Assembly (NCBI GenBank): GCA_949316495.1
Contig: OX439007.1
Location: forward strand, 10,568,049-10,632,048
From: Amphiduros pacificus
Taxonomy: Eukaryota > Annelida > Polychaeta > Phyllodocida > Hesionidae
Reading direction: 5' to 3'
Length of the DNA: 64,000 nucleotides
Program-made: the position numbers and the translations under genes
Notes under the pieces: model-generated
Told to the model about the DNA's origin: nothing
Seen by the model: the letters and a program-made list of their open reading frames with translations, nothing else
The model's database searches: none
In this document: positions 1-12,689 of the stretch, one piece after another
How positions within the stretch are numbered: the stretch's first letter is position 1
Layout of the letters: each line of letters starts with the position of its first letter

Positions 1-1375
1 TGGTGAGTAACTGATATGATATCTTAGGGAGATACGGTACATCATTAACTCTGTTATAATATTTAACATTAAATGGAGAGTAACTGATATGATATCTTAG
101 AGAGATACGGTACATCATTAACCCTGCTATGATATCTAACATTACGTGGTGAGTAACTGATATGATATCTTAGGGAGATACGGTACATCATTAACTCTGT
201 TATAATATCTAACATTAAATGGAGAGTAACTGATATGATATCTTAGGGAGATACGGTACATCATTAACCCTGCTATAATATCTAACATTACGTGGTGAGT
301 AACTGATATGATATCTTAGGGAGATACGGTACATCATTAACCCTGCTATAATATCTAACATTAAATGAAGAGTAACTGATATGATATCTTAGGGAGATAC
401 GGTACATCATTAACCCTGTTATAATATCTAACATTACGTGGAGAGTAACTGATATGATATCTTAGGGAGATACGGTACATCATTAACCCTGCTATAATAT
501 CTAACATTACGTGGAGAGTAACTGATATGATATCTTAGGGAGATACGGTACATCATTAACCCTGCTATAATATCTAACATTATGTGGAGAGTAACTGATA
601 TGATATCTTAGGGAGATACGGTACATCATTAATCCTGCTATAATATCTAACATTACGTGGTGAGTAACTGATATGATATCTTAGGGAGATACGGTACATC
701 ATTAATCCTGCTATAATATCTAACATTACGTGGTGAGTAACTGATATGATATCATAGGGAGATACGGTACATCATTAACCCAGCTATAATATCTAACATT
801 ACGTAGTGAGTAACTGATATGATATCTTAGGGAGATACGGTACATCATTAATCCTGCTATAATATCTAACATTACGTGGTGAGTAACTGATATGATATCA
901 TAGGGAGATACGGTACATCATTAACCCAGCTATAATATCTAACATTACGTAGTGAGTAACTGATATGATATCTTAGGGAGATACGGTACATCATTAACCC
1001 TGCTATAATATCTAACATTACGTAGTGAGTAACTGATATGATATCTTAGGGAGATACGGTACATCATTAATCCTGCTATAATATCTAACATTACGTGGTG
1101 AGTAACTGATATGATATCATAGGGAGATACGGTACATCATTAACCCAGCTATAATATCTAACATTACGTAGTGAGTAACTGATATGATATCTTAGGGAGA
1201 TACGGTACATCATTAACCCTGCTATAATATCTAACATTACGTAGTGAGTAACTGATATGATATCTTAGGGAGATACGGTACATCATTAATCCTGCTATAA
1301 TATCTAACATTACGTGGTGAGTAACTGATATGATATCTTGGGGAGATATGATATATTATTAACCCTGTTATTACG
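1..1375. repeat. 73-bp satellite array, cut by the window start
   Basis: About 19 head-to-tail copies of a 73 bp unit containing the phrases GAGTAACTGATATGATATC and GATACGGTACATCATTAA. Unit length is invariant and divergence is a few bases per unit, so the array is young or homogenised. Variants (CTTAGGG or CATAGGG, CCCTGC or CCCAGC, ACGTGG or ACGTAG) recur at multiples of 73 bp (CATAGGG units near 751, 897 and 1116), hinting at a higher-order pattern. The left end lies outside the window. No coding sense. Confidence 0.95.
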
Positions 1376-2200
1376 TGATGAGTAAAATGTAAATAGATAA
1401 TAAATTAACATATTTGCAAACTTTGGTGTCCTTTACAGAGCTATATAGACCACATAAGCCTGCCATTGGGACCCTGTCCTTATTGAAATGTGAGAGCGAT
1501 CTTTATTTTGCATTATCACATAGGAATTGCATGATAGGACATTTAATCTCAGTGAGATGGAAAGTGATCCCCTATTGTGCTCATGTACTGTCCCAGTATT
1601 AAACTATACCCAACAATTTCAAATTTGCATAACATCTTCAACCGAAATTTGCAATTCACATTGTGCCAGATTGATCTTTAAATCATACTCTGTAGGAGTA
1701 TTCATTGTAATGGGAAAATGACCATATATGGATAACACCCATAATCTATCTGTTTCTATTTTCAAAAAACAAAATAAATAAATAAAAAATAACTAGTTGT
1801 TGCCACATGTGGTTGAATAATTCCTTTGCTTAATAGAGCTCATTGAAATGCCTGTTTGTGGGTGAGTATAATTTGAAGCCCAATGTTTGAGCCGCTGTAT
1901 GAAGCGTGGGATGTAGGAGTGGCTTCATACATGGAGAACATTTTGTATCTTTTGTTACCGTATATTATTTCGCCGTTGGAATCAAATTGGTTCAATTTCT
2001 TGTTGACTAATCAGCATTAATCATTTATAAATATTTACCAGGCTGAACTGTTTTTTTTGCCATTTCTCTATGGGTTGCATTCTTAAATATCCTAGCAAAC
2101 AGGTAATTAAATTAAATGATTTGGATTACTCTTTCTGGTAGTTCTACCAGAACAAAACATATGAATACAGTATTCTGATTATGGCAAGACAAATAAACAT
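1376..2200. other. AT-rich intergenic spacer
   Basis: Unique AT-rich sequence between two tandem arrays. Short open frames show no recognisable family, no splice context and no codon bias. I see no gene, RNA or mobile element. Confidence 0.5.
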
Positions 2201-2204
2201 CGAT

Positions 2205-3275
2205 TCCGTAAACGCAAGATATATGGTAAGACAAATGAATGTTCTGTACTGATTAATGTAAGACAAATGAATATTCTATAATGATAAATGTAAGACAAAT
2301 GAATATTCAATACTGATTAATGTAAGACAAATGAATGTTCTATACTGATTAATGTAAGACAAATGAATGTTCTGTGCTGATTAATGTAAGACAAATGAAT
2401 ATTCAATACTGATTAATGTAAGACAAATGAATGTTCTATACTGATTAATGTAAGACAAATGAATGTTCTGTGCTGATTAATGTAAGACAAATGAATATTC
2501 AATACTGATTAATGTAAGACAAATGAATATTCTATAATGATTAATGTAAGACAAATGAATGTTCTGTGCTGATTAATGTAAGACAAATGAATGTTCTGTA
2601 CTGATTAATGTAAGACAAATGAATATTCAATACTGATTAATGTAAGACAAATGAATGTTCTATAATGATTAATGTAAGACAAATGAATGTTCTGTGCTGA
2701 TTAATGTAAGACAAATGAATGTTCTGTGCTGATTAATGTAAGACAAATGAATGTTCTATGGTGATTATTGCAAGACAAATGAATATTCTATGCTGATTAA
2801 TGTAAGACAAATGAATATTCTATAATGATAAATGTAAGACAAATGAATATTCAATACTGATTAATGTAAGACAAATGAATATTCTATAATGATAAATGTA
2901 AGACAAATGAATATTCAATACTGATTAATGTAAGACAAATGAATGTTCTATACTGATTAATGTAAAACAAATGAATGTTCTATACTGATTAATGTAAGAC
3001 AAATGAATGTTCTATGCTGATTAAAGTAAGACGAATGAATGTTCTGTACTGATTAATGTAAGACAAATGAATGAATGTTCTATGCTGATCATTGCAAGAA
3101 AAATAAATGTTCTATACTGATTAATGTAAGGCAAATGAATGAATGTTCTATGCTGATTATTGCAAGAAAAATAAATGTTCTATATTGATTAATGTAAGAC
3201 AAATGAATGAATGGCCTATGCTGATTAGTGTAAGACAAATAAATGTTCTATAGTGATTAATGCAAGACAAATGAA
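2205..3275. repeat. 32-bp minisatellite
   Basis: About 33 tandem copies of a 32 bp unit with the core TAATGTAAGACAAATGAAT followed by a variable TTCTATACTGAT-like part. Copies are regular up to about 3060; the last six are longer (extra ATGA, AAAT variants) and more diverged, so the array decays toward its right edge. Confidence 0.93.
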
Positions 3276-3889
3276 AGCTCTTTTATCTTTTCTTTGTTTT
3301 TTATCTGATCAAAATAGAAATTGATGCCCAATCCTCGTCAAATAGACTGAGATAGAAAAGGTTAATACCTACACTCATGTAAAATCATATGTGCAAAAGT
3401 CCACCCCTATTGCAATGCATATGTGGTGCACTATAGACTTCACAGACAGAATCTACAAATGTGTTCATTTTCTTTGTGGAAATCTAGGGGCAAAGGTTGC
3501 AGACATCCTGACGGAAAAAATGTCCGAATCTCTGGTACCACAAAGTTCGACAAAATACTGACACATAGACCTCTGCGAAGCGTTTGATACCGTCGTTAAA
3601 TAATCACTCCGCTCCTAAGAGCTTTACTATCTCTTGGTTGAAGTATGCAGGTAATTTCCAGTGATCATTTGGTCGTGATCACAATGTTTACAAACATTAT
3701 TACAAAATCTTATCATCAAATCAATTGAAATGCTTGGTATTTCGATTATCTGGGTAATTTCCTCTCAAATCTTTTTCATGATCAAAGAATGTATATGTTT
3801 TGCCGCAGCTATTTATTGGGTCAATATTTGATAGGGACGTATGGTTAAAAATACTTTTATAGTACAGATAATAGTGCAGGCAAATTCTC

Positions 3890-3892
<3 letters not shown>

Positions 3893-3978
<86 letters not shown>

Positions 3979-3979
3979 C
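3893..3979. repeat. (TA)n microsatellite
   Basis: Pure (TA)n broken by one C near 3957. It creates false Tyr-Ile open frames on both strands. Confidence 0.97.
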
Positions 3980-4280
3980 AACTGTTAGGATAAGATTAGG
4001 AGACACTAAGTAAGGCGAGGTAAGTGATAAGACAATGTCATTAGATTGTGAGAGGCACAACACATACTTCCTGCTCACATACTCCACATATCCAACATAT
4101 TTCTCCCTCTGTGCTGAACCTTTTCTTGGGATAGTGTTGATACTCGAGACATATTTTTCTTTACATTCCAGTACTAATAAAACCTCAGGACAAGGATAGT
4201 ACAGCAGGCAATACCAATGCAATTACAATGCCATATTTTGAAATTCAAGTCTTTTACAGTGAGTTTGCTATATCATATTG

Positions 4281-4282
<2 letters not shown>

Positions 4283-4318
<36 letters not shown>
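4283..4318. repeat. (AT)n microsatellite
   Basis: Perfect alternating AT tract of 36 bp. Confidence 0.95.
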
Positions 4319-4321
<3 letters not shown>

Positions 4322-5454
4322 TTTATGAGCTCAATGAAGAAAAATAAAAACACAGCCGAAATCGCATTACTTTTGCCTTCATCAATTGATTACATTTTCA
4401 ATTATAAACCCATTTAAGGAGTACGAATCAATCAGGGCTGTAGCAATCTCTTTGTAGACAGAGACACTTTCCTATTTGTATTATGTGATCACCCAACTAT
4501 CAAGGCAATGATATATTCAACTCACATCTCAGACACTTGAATTTTTGTTATACCATGTCTAGATCTAAAAGCTGGTAGTACAAATTTCGGTGTTAAGTTA
4601 AACCGCTATCTAAGTAACGCATCACCTTCTATAGAATTATCTGAAAGAGTTACATTCAGATGAAGATGAATTGACCAATTATACATCATAAAAATCAAAT
4701 ATAATATCTTACAAATTTGAAATATATTTGGATTTGGCATGAACAAACTGTTGCTTACTTTATCCTTTTAATTTTGTTAAACCCGACTTGAGGCCTGACT
4801 GGAGTTGACTAGTGATGTGTTTGGAGCGCATTCACAGACATTTCGTGAGGGGCAAAATCAATTGTTTTTTTGGGAGCCAAACGTTGAAAGCACTGGAACC
4901 TAAATGGCTTAAAGTGTGTTAACACATAATGAATTAAACTTTTTAAAACGTTTCCTGTCTCTCCCACCATTCCACTGCTGTATGACTAATTGAAATACCT
5001 TCCTAATGTAACTTATTGGTGAAAGTGATTTAAAATGATGCAGGTGATAGAATTGGTTGATAAATTATATAAATGGTGGTTATTCAGAATACAATTGCCC
5101 AATAAATGATAACAGATCAATTAAATCTGATCTGTGGTTTATCATTGATCAGAGTTAAATTTCATTCTTCAAAAATCATATAGTTGGTTTGTAAGTAATT
5201 TGAACTACTCTATTGTTTTCGGTGAAAATGCCTATTGATAAGCCTGTTTAATAGGAAAAAACAGAAATAGATGCGTCACAGATGGTGGTGGCCCATGCTC
5301 GCCAAAACGATGCAAAAATATATATCATAGTTCCTTTAGAGAGTAATGTTAAGACATTTCTTATTAACTTATTAACTAACCAAATGTCTCACCTAAATGT
5401 AAAAAATGCTACCACTCTACTGATCAGTGTAAAGCAAGGGTTGACTGGAATCAC

Positions 5455-6165
5455 TCAATAATCTCACTCTGGTGAGTCGGATAAAGCAGAGGCCGGCTGG
5501 ACCTACTCAATTATCTCACTCTGGTGAGTTGTATAAAGCAGAGGCCGGCTGGACCCACTCAATTATCTCACTCTGGTGATTCGTACAAGCAGAGGCCGGC
5601 TGGACCTACTCTGGTGAGTCCCATAAAGAAGAGGCCGGCTGGACCCACTCAATTATCTCACTCTGGTGAGTCGTACAAGCAGAGGCCGGCTGGACCTACT
5701 CAATTATCTCAGTCAGGTGAGTCGTACAGGCAGAGGCCGGCTGGACCTACTAAATTATCTCACTCTGGTGAGTCGTATAAAGCAGAGGCCGGCTGGACCT
5801 ACTCAATTATCTCAGTCAGGTGAGTCGTACAAGCAGAGGCCGGCTGGACCTACTAAATTATCTCACTCTGGTGAGTCGTATAAAGCAGAGGCCGGCTGGA
5901 CCTGCTCATTTATCTCACTCTGGTGAGTCGTATAAAGCAGAGGCCGGCTGGACCCACTCAATTATCTCACTCTGGTGAGTCATATAAAGCAGAGGCCGGC
6001 TGGACCCACTCAATTATCTCAGTCAGGTGAGTCCTATAAAGCAGAGGCCGGCTGGACCTACTCAATTATCTCACTCTGATGAGTTGTATAAAGCAGAGGC
6101 CGGCTCGACCTACTCAATCATCTCACTCTGGTGAGTCATATAAAGCAGAGGTTGGCTGGTCCCAC
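5455..6165. repeat. ~52-bp minisatellite
   Basis: About 14 tandem units of 50-52 bp built around GCAGAGGCCGGCTGGACC, followed by a TACTCAATTATCTCACTCTG part and a GGTGAGTCGTATAAA part. It is markedly GC-richer than its flanks. Units with GTACAAGC are one base shorter than those with GTATAAAGC. Open frames reading QRPAGPTQLSHSG are by-products of the repeat. Each unit carries TGGTGAGTC, which resembles a 5' splice site. Confidence 0.93.
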
Positions 6166-6990
6166 TCATTTAAGACGAATGGTCGGAGGCGAAGCACAAG
6201 GACGATATCTTAAGAATAGACCAATCTGTCAGTATGTGTGAGTTAGGCAAATAACAGAAGTACTATTGCATAAAGAAAGAATGTGTCTGGGATGCAAAGA
6301 ACTGATTTAATTATTACATATGAGGGCATCATTTTGTTCCTGTGTGGTACATAGACTTGATGACCTGAACCTGAAGGGAAGTGGCATGCTCTCAGCTTTG
6401 ATAATAGACAACTGTGTGTCGTGTGCTGTTGTGTTTGAGCAGGGTCCTGGACGCGAGGGTTGTGACAGAGAGGGTTTATTCTGTGCACCCATTGTGGCCT
6501 GTGTAATTTGACAGCTACGCGGACGATATGACACTGCTGCCATCTCACAATGCTTATTCTTGTCGGCCACTTTGCTAGATATTAAAAGTACACACGTGTA
6601 AAGTAAGCCAGTCGTGTTGCTATGTAATATCACCTACTTATATCAGTTTAAGATTGATGTTCCTTCCTGTCCAAACAATCCTATATTATTCTTCAATAAG
6701 ATATGACAGTGTCATAGCTGGGGTAGACTCGGTGCACTCCTAAAGTCATTCGGTATAACTCGCCAGGGGGAGACACTTGTCATAGGATTTACATTTGGCT
6801 TTATGAGAAAATCTTTAAAACATACATGTCTTCTGGAATAATAAGTAGAAATAAGGATATATATGAGTGTTTTTTTATTTTATTATAAATTGTAATATTG
6901 CAGCATATTGTGAGTGTACGTGTATAGTCTCTCTACACGGTGCCAACTGCTTACAATGTGATGGCTTATGCATCAGAGTTAGAGCCAAAC
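6166..6990. other. Intergenic spacer
   Basis: Unique sequence with no recognisable gene. Overlapping short open frames on both strands around 6243-6633 have no family resemblance. Confidence 0.5.
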
Positions 6991-7212
6991 ACGTATCCAG
7001 TCACGCATGAATGTGACCAAATCAGGTCATGCTTAGCTATTTTGTGATATCATCTGGTCACGCACAGTTGTTGAGAGTCACTATTTTGTCACGCATGCCT
7101 CATGCATGTCACAATATTGTCATGTGATGATCGTACGTGACCTCATTTGATCATCACATGACAATATTGTCATGTGATCATGTGATGATCGTACGTGACC
7201 TCATTTGATCAC
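6985..7212. repeat. GTCACGCATG-rich block with palindromic direct repeats
   Basis: Several GTCACGCA/GTCATGC motifs precede a duplicated segment of about 45 bp (7111-7155 and 7161-7212). Each copy contains the palindrome ACAATATTGT and GATCGTACGTGACCTCATTT. ATGATCA/TGATCAT arms let the two copies fold on each other. It lies about 160 bp left of the large 13-bp array. Confidence 0.7.
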
Positions 7213-7373
7213 TTCTGACTGAGTAGATGCTTGGTCCCAACTGCTTCTTTAGGGATGATCATTTTCACAGATTCTGGATATTGTCTTGTAGAATGACTGG
7301 ATAAATAAGGCCCGTAAGAGATGTTGAGATATTTTTGACAGCGACAGCTGCCATGTTTCTCCCGTGGTTCTGC

Positions 7374-10300
7374 CACTTTCATGGTCCACTTCCATGGTCC
7401 ACTTACATGGTCCACTTACATGGTCCACTACCATGGTCCACTTCCATGGTCCACTTACATGGTCCACTTACATGGTCCACTTACATGGTCCACTTACATG
7501 GTCCACTTCCATGGTCCACTTCCATGGTCCACTTTCATGGTCCACTTCCATGGTCCACTTTCATGGTCCACTTCCATGGTTTATTTTAATGGTCCACTTC
7601 CATGGTCCACTTCCATGGTCCACTTCCATGGTCCACTTCCATGGTCCACTTCCATGGTTTATTTTAATGGTCCACTTACATGGTCCACTTTCATGGTCCA
7701 CTTACATGGTCCACTTCCATGGTCCACTTCCATGGTCCACTTCCATGGTCCACTTCCATGGTCCACTTTCATGGTCCACTTCCATGGTTTATTTTAATGG
7801 TCCACTTCCATGGTCCACTTCCATGGTCCACTTCCATGGTCCACTTCCATGGTCCACTTTCATGGTCCACTTCCATGGTCCACTTTCATGGTCCACTTTC
7901 ATGGTCCACTTTCATGGTCCACTTCCATGGTCCACTTTCATGGTCCACTTTCATGGTCCACTTCCATGGTCCACTTTCATGGTCCACTTTCATGGTCCAC
8001 TTCCATGGTCCACTTCCATGGTTTATTTTAATGGTCCACTTCCATGGTCCACTTTCATAGTCCACTTTCATGGTCCACTTCCATGGTCCACTTCCATGGT
8101 TTATTTTAATGGTCCACTTCCATGGTCCACTTCCATGGTCCACTTTCATGGTCCACTTCCATGGTCCACTACCATGGTCCACTTCCATGGTCCACTTCCA
8201 TGGTCCACTTCCATGGTCCACTTTCATGGTCCACTTTCATGGTCCACTTCCATGGTCCACTTCCATGGTTTATTTTAATGGTCCACTTCCATGGTCCACT
8301 TCCATGGTCCACTACCATGGTCCACTTACATGGTCCACTTCCATGGTCCACTTCCATGGTCCACTTCCATGGTCCACTTTCATGGTCCACTTCCATGGTT
8401 TATTTTAATGGTCCACTTCCATGGTCCACTTCCATGGTCCACTTCCATGGTCCACTTCCATGGTCCACTTCCATGGTCCACTTTCATGGTCCACTTCCAT
8501 GGTTTATTTTAATGGTCCACTTACATGGTCCACTTTCATGGTCCACTTACATGGTCCACTACCATGGTCCACTTCCATGGTCCACTTTCATGGTCCACTT
8601 CCATGGTTTATTTTAATGGTCCACTTCCATGGTCCACTTCCATGGTCCACTTCCATGGTCCACTTACATGGTCCACTTCCATGGTCCACTTCCATGGTCC
8701 ACTTTCATGGTCCACTTCCATGGTTTATTTTAATGGTCCACTTTCATGGTCCACTTCCATGGTTTATTTTAATGGTCCACTTCCATGGTTTATTTTAATG
8801 GTCCACTTACATGGTCCACTTTCATGGTCCACTTACATGGTCCACTACCATGGTCCACTTCCATGGTTTATTTTAATGGTCCACTTTCATGGTCCACTTC
8901 CTTGGTTTATTTTAATGGTCCACTAACATGGTCCACTTTCATGGTCCACTTACATGGTCCACTTACATGGTCCACTTCCATGGTCCACTTCCATGGTCCA
9001 CTTCCATGGTCCACTTTCATGGTCCACTTCCATGGTTTATTTTAATGGTCCACTTTCATGGTCCACTTCCTTGGTTTATTTTAATGGTCCACTTTCATGG
9101 TCCACTTTCATGGTCCACTTTCATGGTCCACTTCCATGGTTTATTTTAATGGTCCACTTACATGGTCCACTTTCATGGTCCACTTACATGGTCCACTACC
9201 ATGGTCCACTTCCATGGTCCACTTTCATGGTCCACTTTCATGGTCCACTTCCATGGTTTATTTTAATGGTCCACTTACATGGTCCACTTCCATGGTCCAC
9301 TTACATGGTCCACTTTCATGGTCCACTTTCATGGTCCACTTTCATGGTCCACTTCCATGGTCCACTTACATTGTCCACTTCCATGGTCCACTTACATGGT
9401 CCACTTCCTTGGTTTATTTTAATGGTCCACTTTCATGGTCCACTTTCATGGTCCACTTCCATGGTTTATTTTAATGGTCCACTTACATGGTCCACTTCCA
9501 TGGTCCACTTACATGGTCCACTTCCATGGTTTATTTAAATGGTCCACTTACATGGTCCACTTCCATGGTTTATTTAAATGGTCCACTTACATGGTTTATT
9601 TCAATGGTCCACTTTCATGGTCCACTTCCATGGTCCACGTCCATGGTCCACTTCCATGGTTTATTTTAATGGTCCACTTACATGGTCCACTACCATGGTC
9701 CACTTACATGGTCCACTTTCATGGTCCACTTTCATGGTCCACTTCCATGGTCCACTTACATGGTCCACTTCCATGGTCCACTTTCATGGTCCACTTCCTT
9801 GGTTTATTTTAATGGTCCACTTTCATGGTCCACTTTCATGGTCCACTTTCATGGTCCACTTCCATGGTTTATTTTAATGGTCCACTTACATGGTCCAATT
9901 TCATGGTCCACTTACATGGTCCACTACCATGGTCCACTTCCATGGTCCACTTTCATGGTCCACGTCCATGGTCCACTTCCATGGTTTATTTCAATGGTCC
10001 ACTTTCAAGGTCCACGTCCATGGTCCACTTCCATGGTTTATTTTAATGGTCCACTTACATGGTTTATTTCAATGGTCCACTTCCATGGTCCACTTTCATG
10101 GTCCACGTCCATGGTCCACTTCCATGGTCCACTTCCATGGTTTATTTCAATGGTCCACTTACATGATTCATTTACATGGTCCACTTCCATGGTCCACTTC
10201 CATGGTTTATTTTAATGGTCCAAGTATATGGTCCACTTCCATGGTCCACTTACATGGTCCACTTTCATGGTCCACTTCCATGGTCCACTTCCATGGTCCA

Positions 10301-10490
10301 CTTCCATGGTCCACTTCCATGGTCCACTTACATGGTCCACTTCCATGGTCCACTTCCATGGTTTATTTCAATGGTCCACTTACATGATTCATTTACATGG
10401 TCCACTTCCATGGTCCACTTCCATGGTTTATTTTAATGGTCCACGTACATGGTCCACTTCCATGGTCCACCTCCATAGTCGACTAGCTTA
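7374..10490. repeat. Large 13-bp minisatellite
   Basis: About 240 tandem copies of a 13 bp unit, CATGGTCCACTTC, with T/C and A/C variation at the end. Interspersed double units read CATGGTTTATTTT then AATGGTCCACTTC, all in 13 bp register. Because 13 is not a multiple of 3, one 39 bp triple unit encodes MVHFHGPLPWSTF-like peptides in all three + frames, and the - strand reads KWTMKVDHGSGP. Open frames of up to 304 codons follow, ended only by TAA inside the TTTATTTTAATGG variant. There is no start context, splice site or flanking coding sequence, so I treat it as non-coding. Confidence 0.96.
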
Positions 10491-12640
10491 TATGTTTTAT
10501 GTTTTCACGTCCGTACACATTATGAGCCTGCTCTCATTTTTGTATTTGAAATTTAGAATTGATATAACATTAAAAAGGTTCACATTTGAGTATTTCCTTT
10601 TTGAGAATCATATCATTGGGAAGTAAAAGAGAATAAAATTGCACTATGGGGCAATGAATGCATGTATGGCAAAGCATTAAAGGGATAAATTATTCTTAAA
10701 GATGTAGATGTACTCTCTATCTAGATCAGTATTAAGCCCTGTAGGTGTGAAACATTGCCCTGCCCTACCCGCTCAGAATGTCCTCCAGAGGGCGTGGATC
10801 TCTACCTGAGGCATAACTATATACTAATTATGGATTATTAATGCAGCTTAAATCTTGTAAGTTGGTAGAATGTCAATTTGTTTAGTGTGTCTTTGTGTGT
10901 GTGTTATGGGTAGTGTTTGTTTGACTTGTATGATGCGAGAAGAAATGATGACCTTAAGCAGTCCTTTGATGCCTCCACTTAACCGCTCTTCAGCAGGGAG
11001 GATTACTTAATCGTGGTCCGATCATGCGAACTATTACTAAATCACCATTAAAACATGGAGAAAAGATAACCATTTATGTATCTGAGTATCTCCCTCATGT
11101 TGACCCAAAGAAGATCTTGTCTAAACGAGACTTGATCACGACAAAATCTCGTGAGAAGATTTGGCAATGGCAGACACATGCTTGTGTGTATAACATGTAT
11201 TTAGACAAGTGTCTCTGATTCCTATAGTCAGATTCGCAATGAACTGCAAAGTGAGGTATTGTATATCATATTTTTCAATGCAGGGGGTGTCTAGCATTTA
11301 ACTTCCCCAAAGAAGTTTGTGCCTTTAAATTTCAATGTTATGTTTTCTCAGTGTACATTGGTTTTGGATGTTGTGTTGGAGGCAAGTTTCTGCCTCAGAT
11401 GGTTCATGGTATGTACTGTCTACCCCTAGCATCGGTTCCCATTACATACGGGCACCAATCATACCACACAAATCCCCCCAATTCATCCAGAAATTCTCCA
11501 TTATGAAAGCATCTTGTTTTTATACGTTTGCTATATATCTGAGAAACATACACTCTTTTCACTCCATGAGAAATATCAAAATGGTCTTGATAAACAGTAT
11601 TTGGATTTTAGTAATTTTAGAATAATGAAAATGAAACCCCAAACATCTTGAAAATAATTTCTTCGATAAGATTTTTTATTAAAACGGCACGCAAGTATTC
11701 CACTAAATATGGTTTGTTAAACACATTACAACAATTGAGTTCATTTTTAATTTACTACAAAGATATAATATAATATATATTACAAGTGAATGTAATAAAC
11801 GCAGATCATTAAACAGCACAGCTTGAGTAAATTCAGTATAGCGACCTCGTATTCTCTGCACAGTATCTATCCATTTGAGATCAGATATTCTAAGTTTGGA
11901 ACATAATGCCTTAAAGCCACAATAGGTACTAGTCTGGCAAGAGACAGGGACAAGTGGCATTGAAATAAGACAGATCCTCTTTGAGAATCTATGTGACAGC
12001 ACTGAGCGATTAATTAAGCCTAAATATAGCTGCAATATGGTGTGTTATTGATTGATGGTACAGATCCGCCCACGCGGGGCTATATACCCTCCAAGTATGA
12101 CACCTTCTGTCATATATACATCTCTGGCATTATCACCCCCACCAAGGCATAGTGCCCATGGCTTTGGCTGTCATATTTGTTTTATTGGTCTCATTCGTCA
12201 TTTATGAGATTTGACCGAGCAATTGTATCTGATATAAATTAAACATATATTGTTATTGTAGCCTCGTGATGATCATATTGTTCAGGGTTGATCAGAATCC
12301 CATCTGTCTTTTATTTTTCCAGTTTACATATTCTTGTTTGTGGAGTTTTTCTATCTTTTTTATTATGTGTAGTTAAAGATGTCTGAAACACATTCATTCT
12401 TATCATATTAAACTATTAAGACGATGGTTATCAAATAATGCTGAAAAATATAATAATGACAATGATTATGTATCTAAATTACTGTATTTAAAATCAATTG
12501 ACATGTTTTTTGTAAATCAAAGTAAAGTACAATTCCCAGCATTAAAACCTTGTTATATATGAACAAGTACTTATATAACAGATGTTAACCCGATATACAC
12601 ATTGGAAGTTGAATAAGTGATACTGTGTCTGGACTTACCT
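10491..12640. other. Intergenic spacer
   Basis: Unique AT-rich DNA. Open frames at 11024-11218 (+), 11335-11625 (+) and 11703-12035 (-) have no recognisable domain, splice logic or homologue that I can name. I see no gene. Confidence 0.45.
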
Positions 12641-12689
12641 CATTGGGGGTTAGATCGATTAGTTGTAACAAATCGAAGTGAGCTCCCAT

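Larger units (their letters stand above)
3276..5450. other. Intergenic spacer with two TA microsatellites
   Basis: Apart from the two (TA)n tracts listed separately, this is unique AT-rich DNA. An imperfect hairpin lies near 5105-5150 (ATGATAACAGATC facing GATCTGTGGTTTATCAT). Open frames across the TA tracts read as Tyr-Ile runs and are not genes. Confidence 0.5.

Noticed and set aside
1-3275. CRISPR-like regular repeats
   Set aside because: Units are contiguous with no unique spacers, and the window is eukaryotic.
3721-4417. Tyr-Ile repeat proteins on both strands (also at 33130-33457 and 46615-46854)
   Set aside because: Translations of (TA)n microsatellites.
5524-5926. QRPAGPTQLSHSG repeat proteins
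   Set aside because: Frames through the ~52 bp minisatellite, not conserved in register because unit length varies.
7364-10626. Many overlapping open frames of 60-304 codons reading MVHFHGPLPWSTF
   Set aside because: They arise from a 13 bp unit lacking stops in all + frames and antisense; no promoter, splice or flanking coding context.
11024-11218. Charged 64-codon frame (KSPLKHGEKITIYVSEYLPHV)
   Set aside because: Looks protein-like but has no recognised family, splice partners or repeats in the window.
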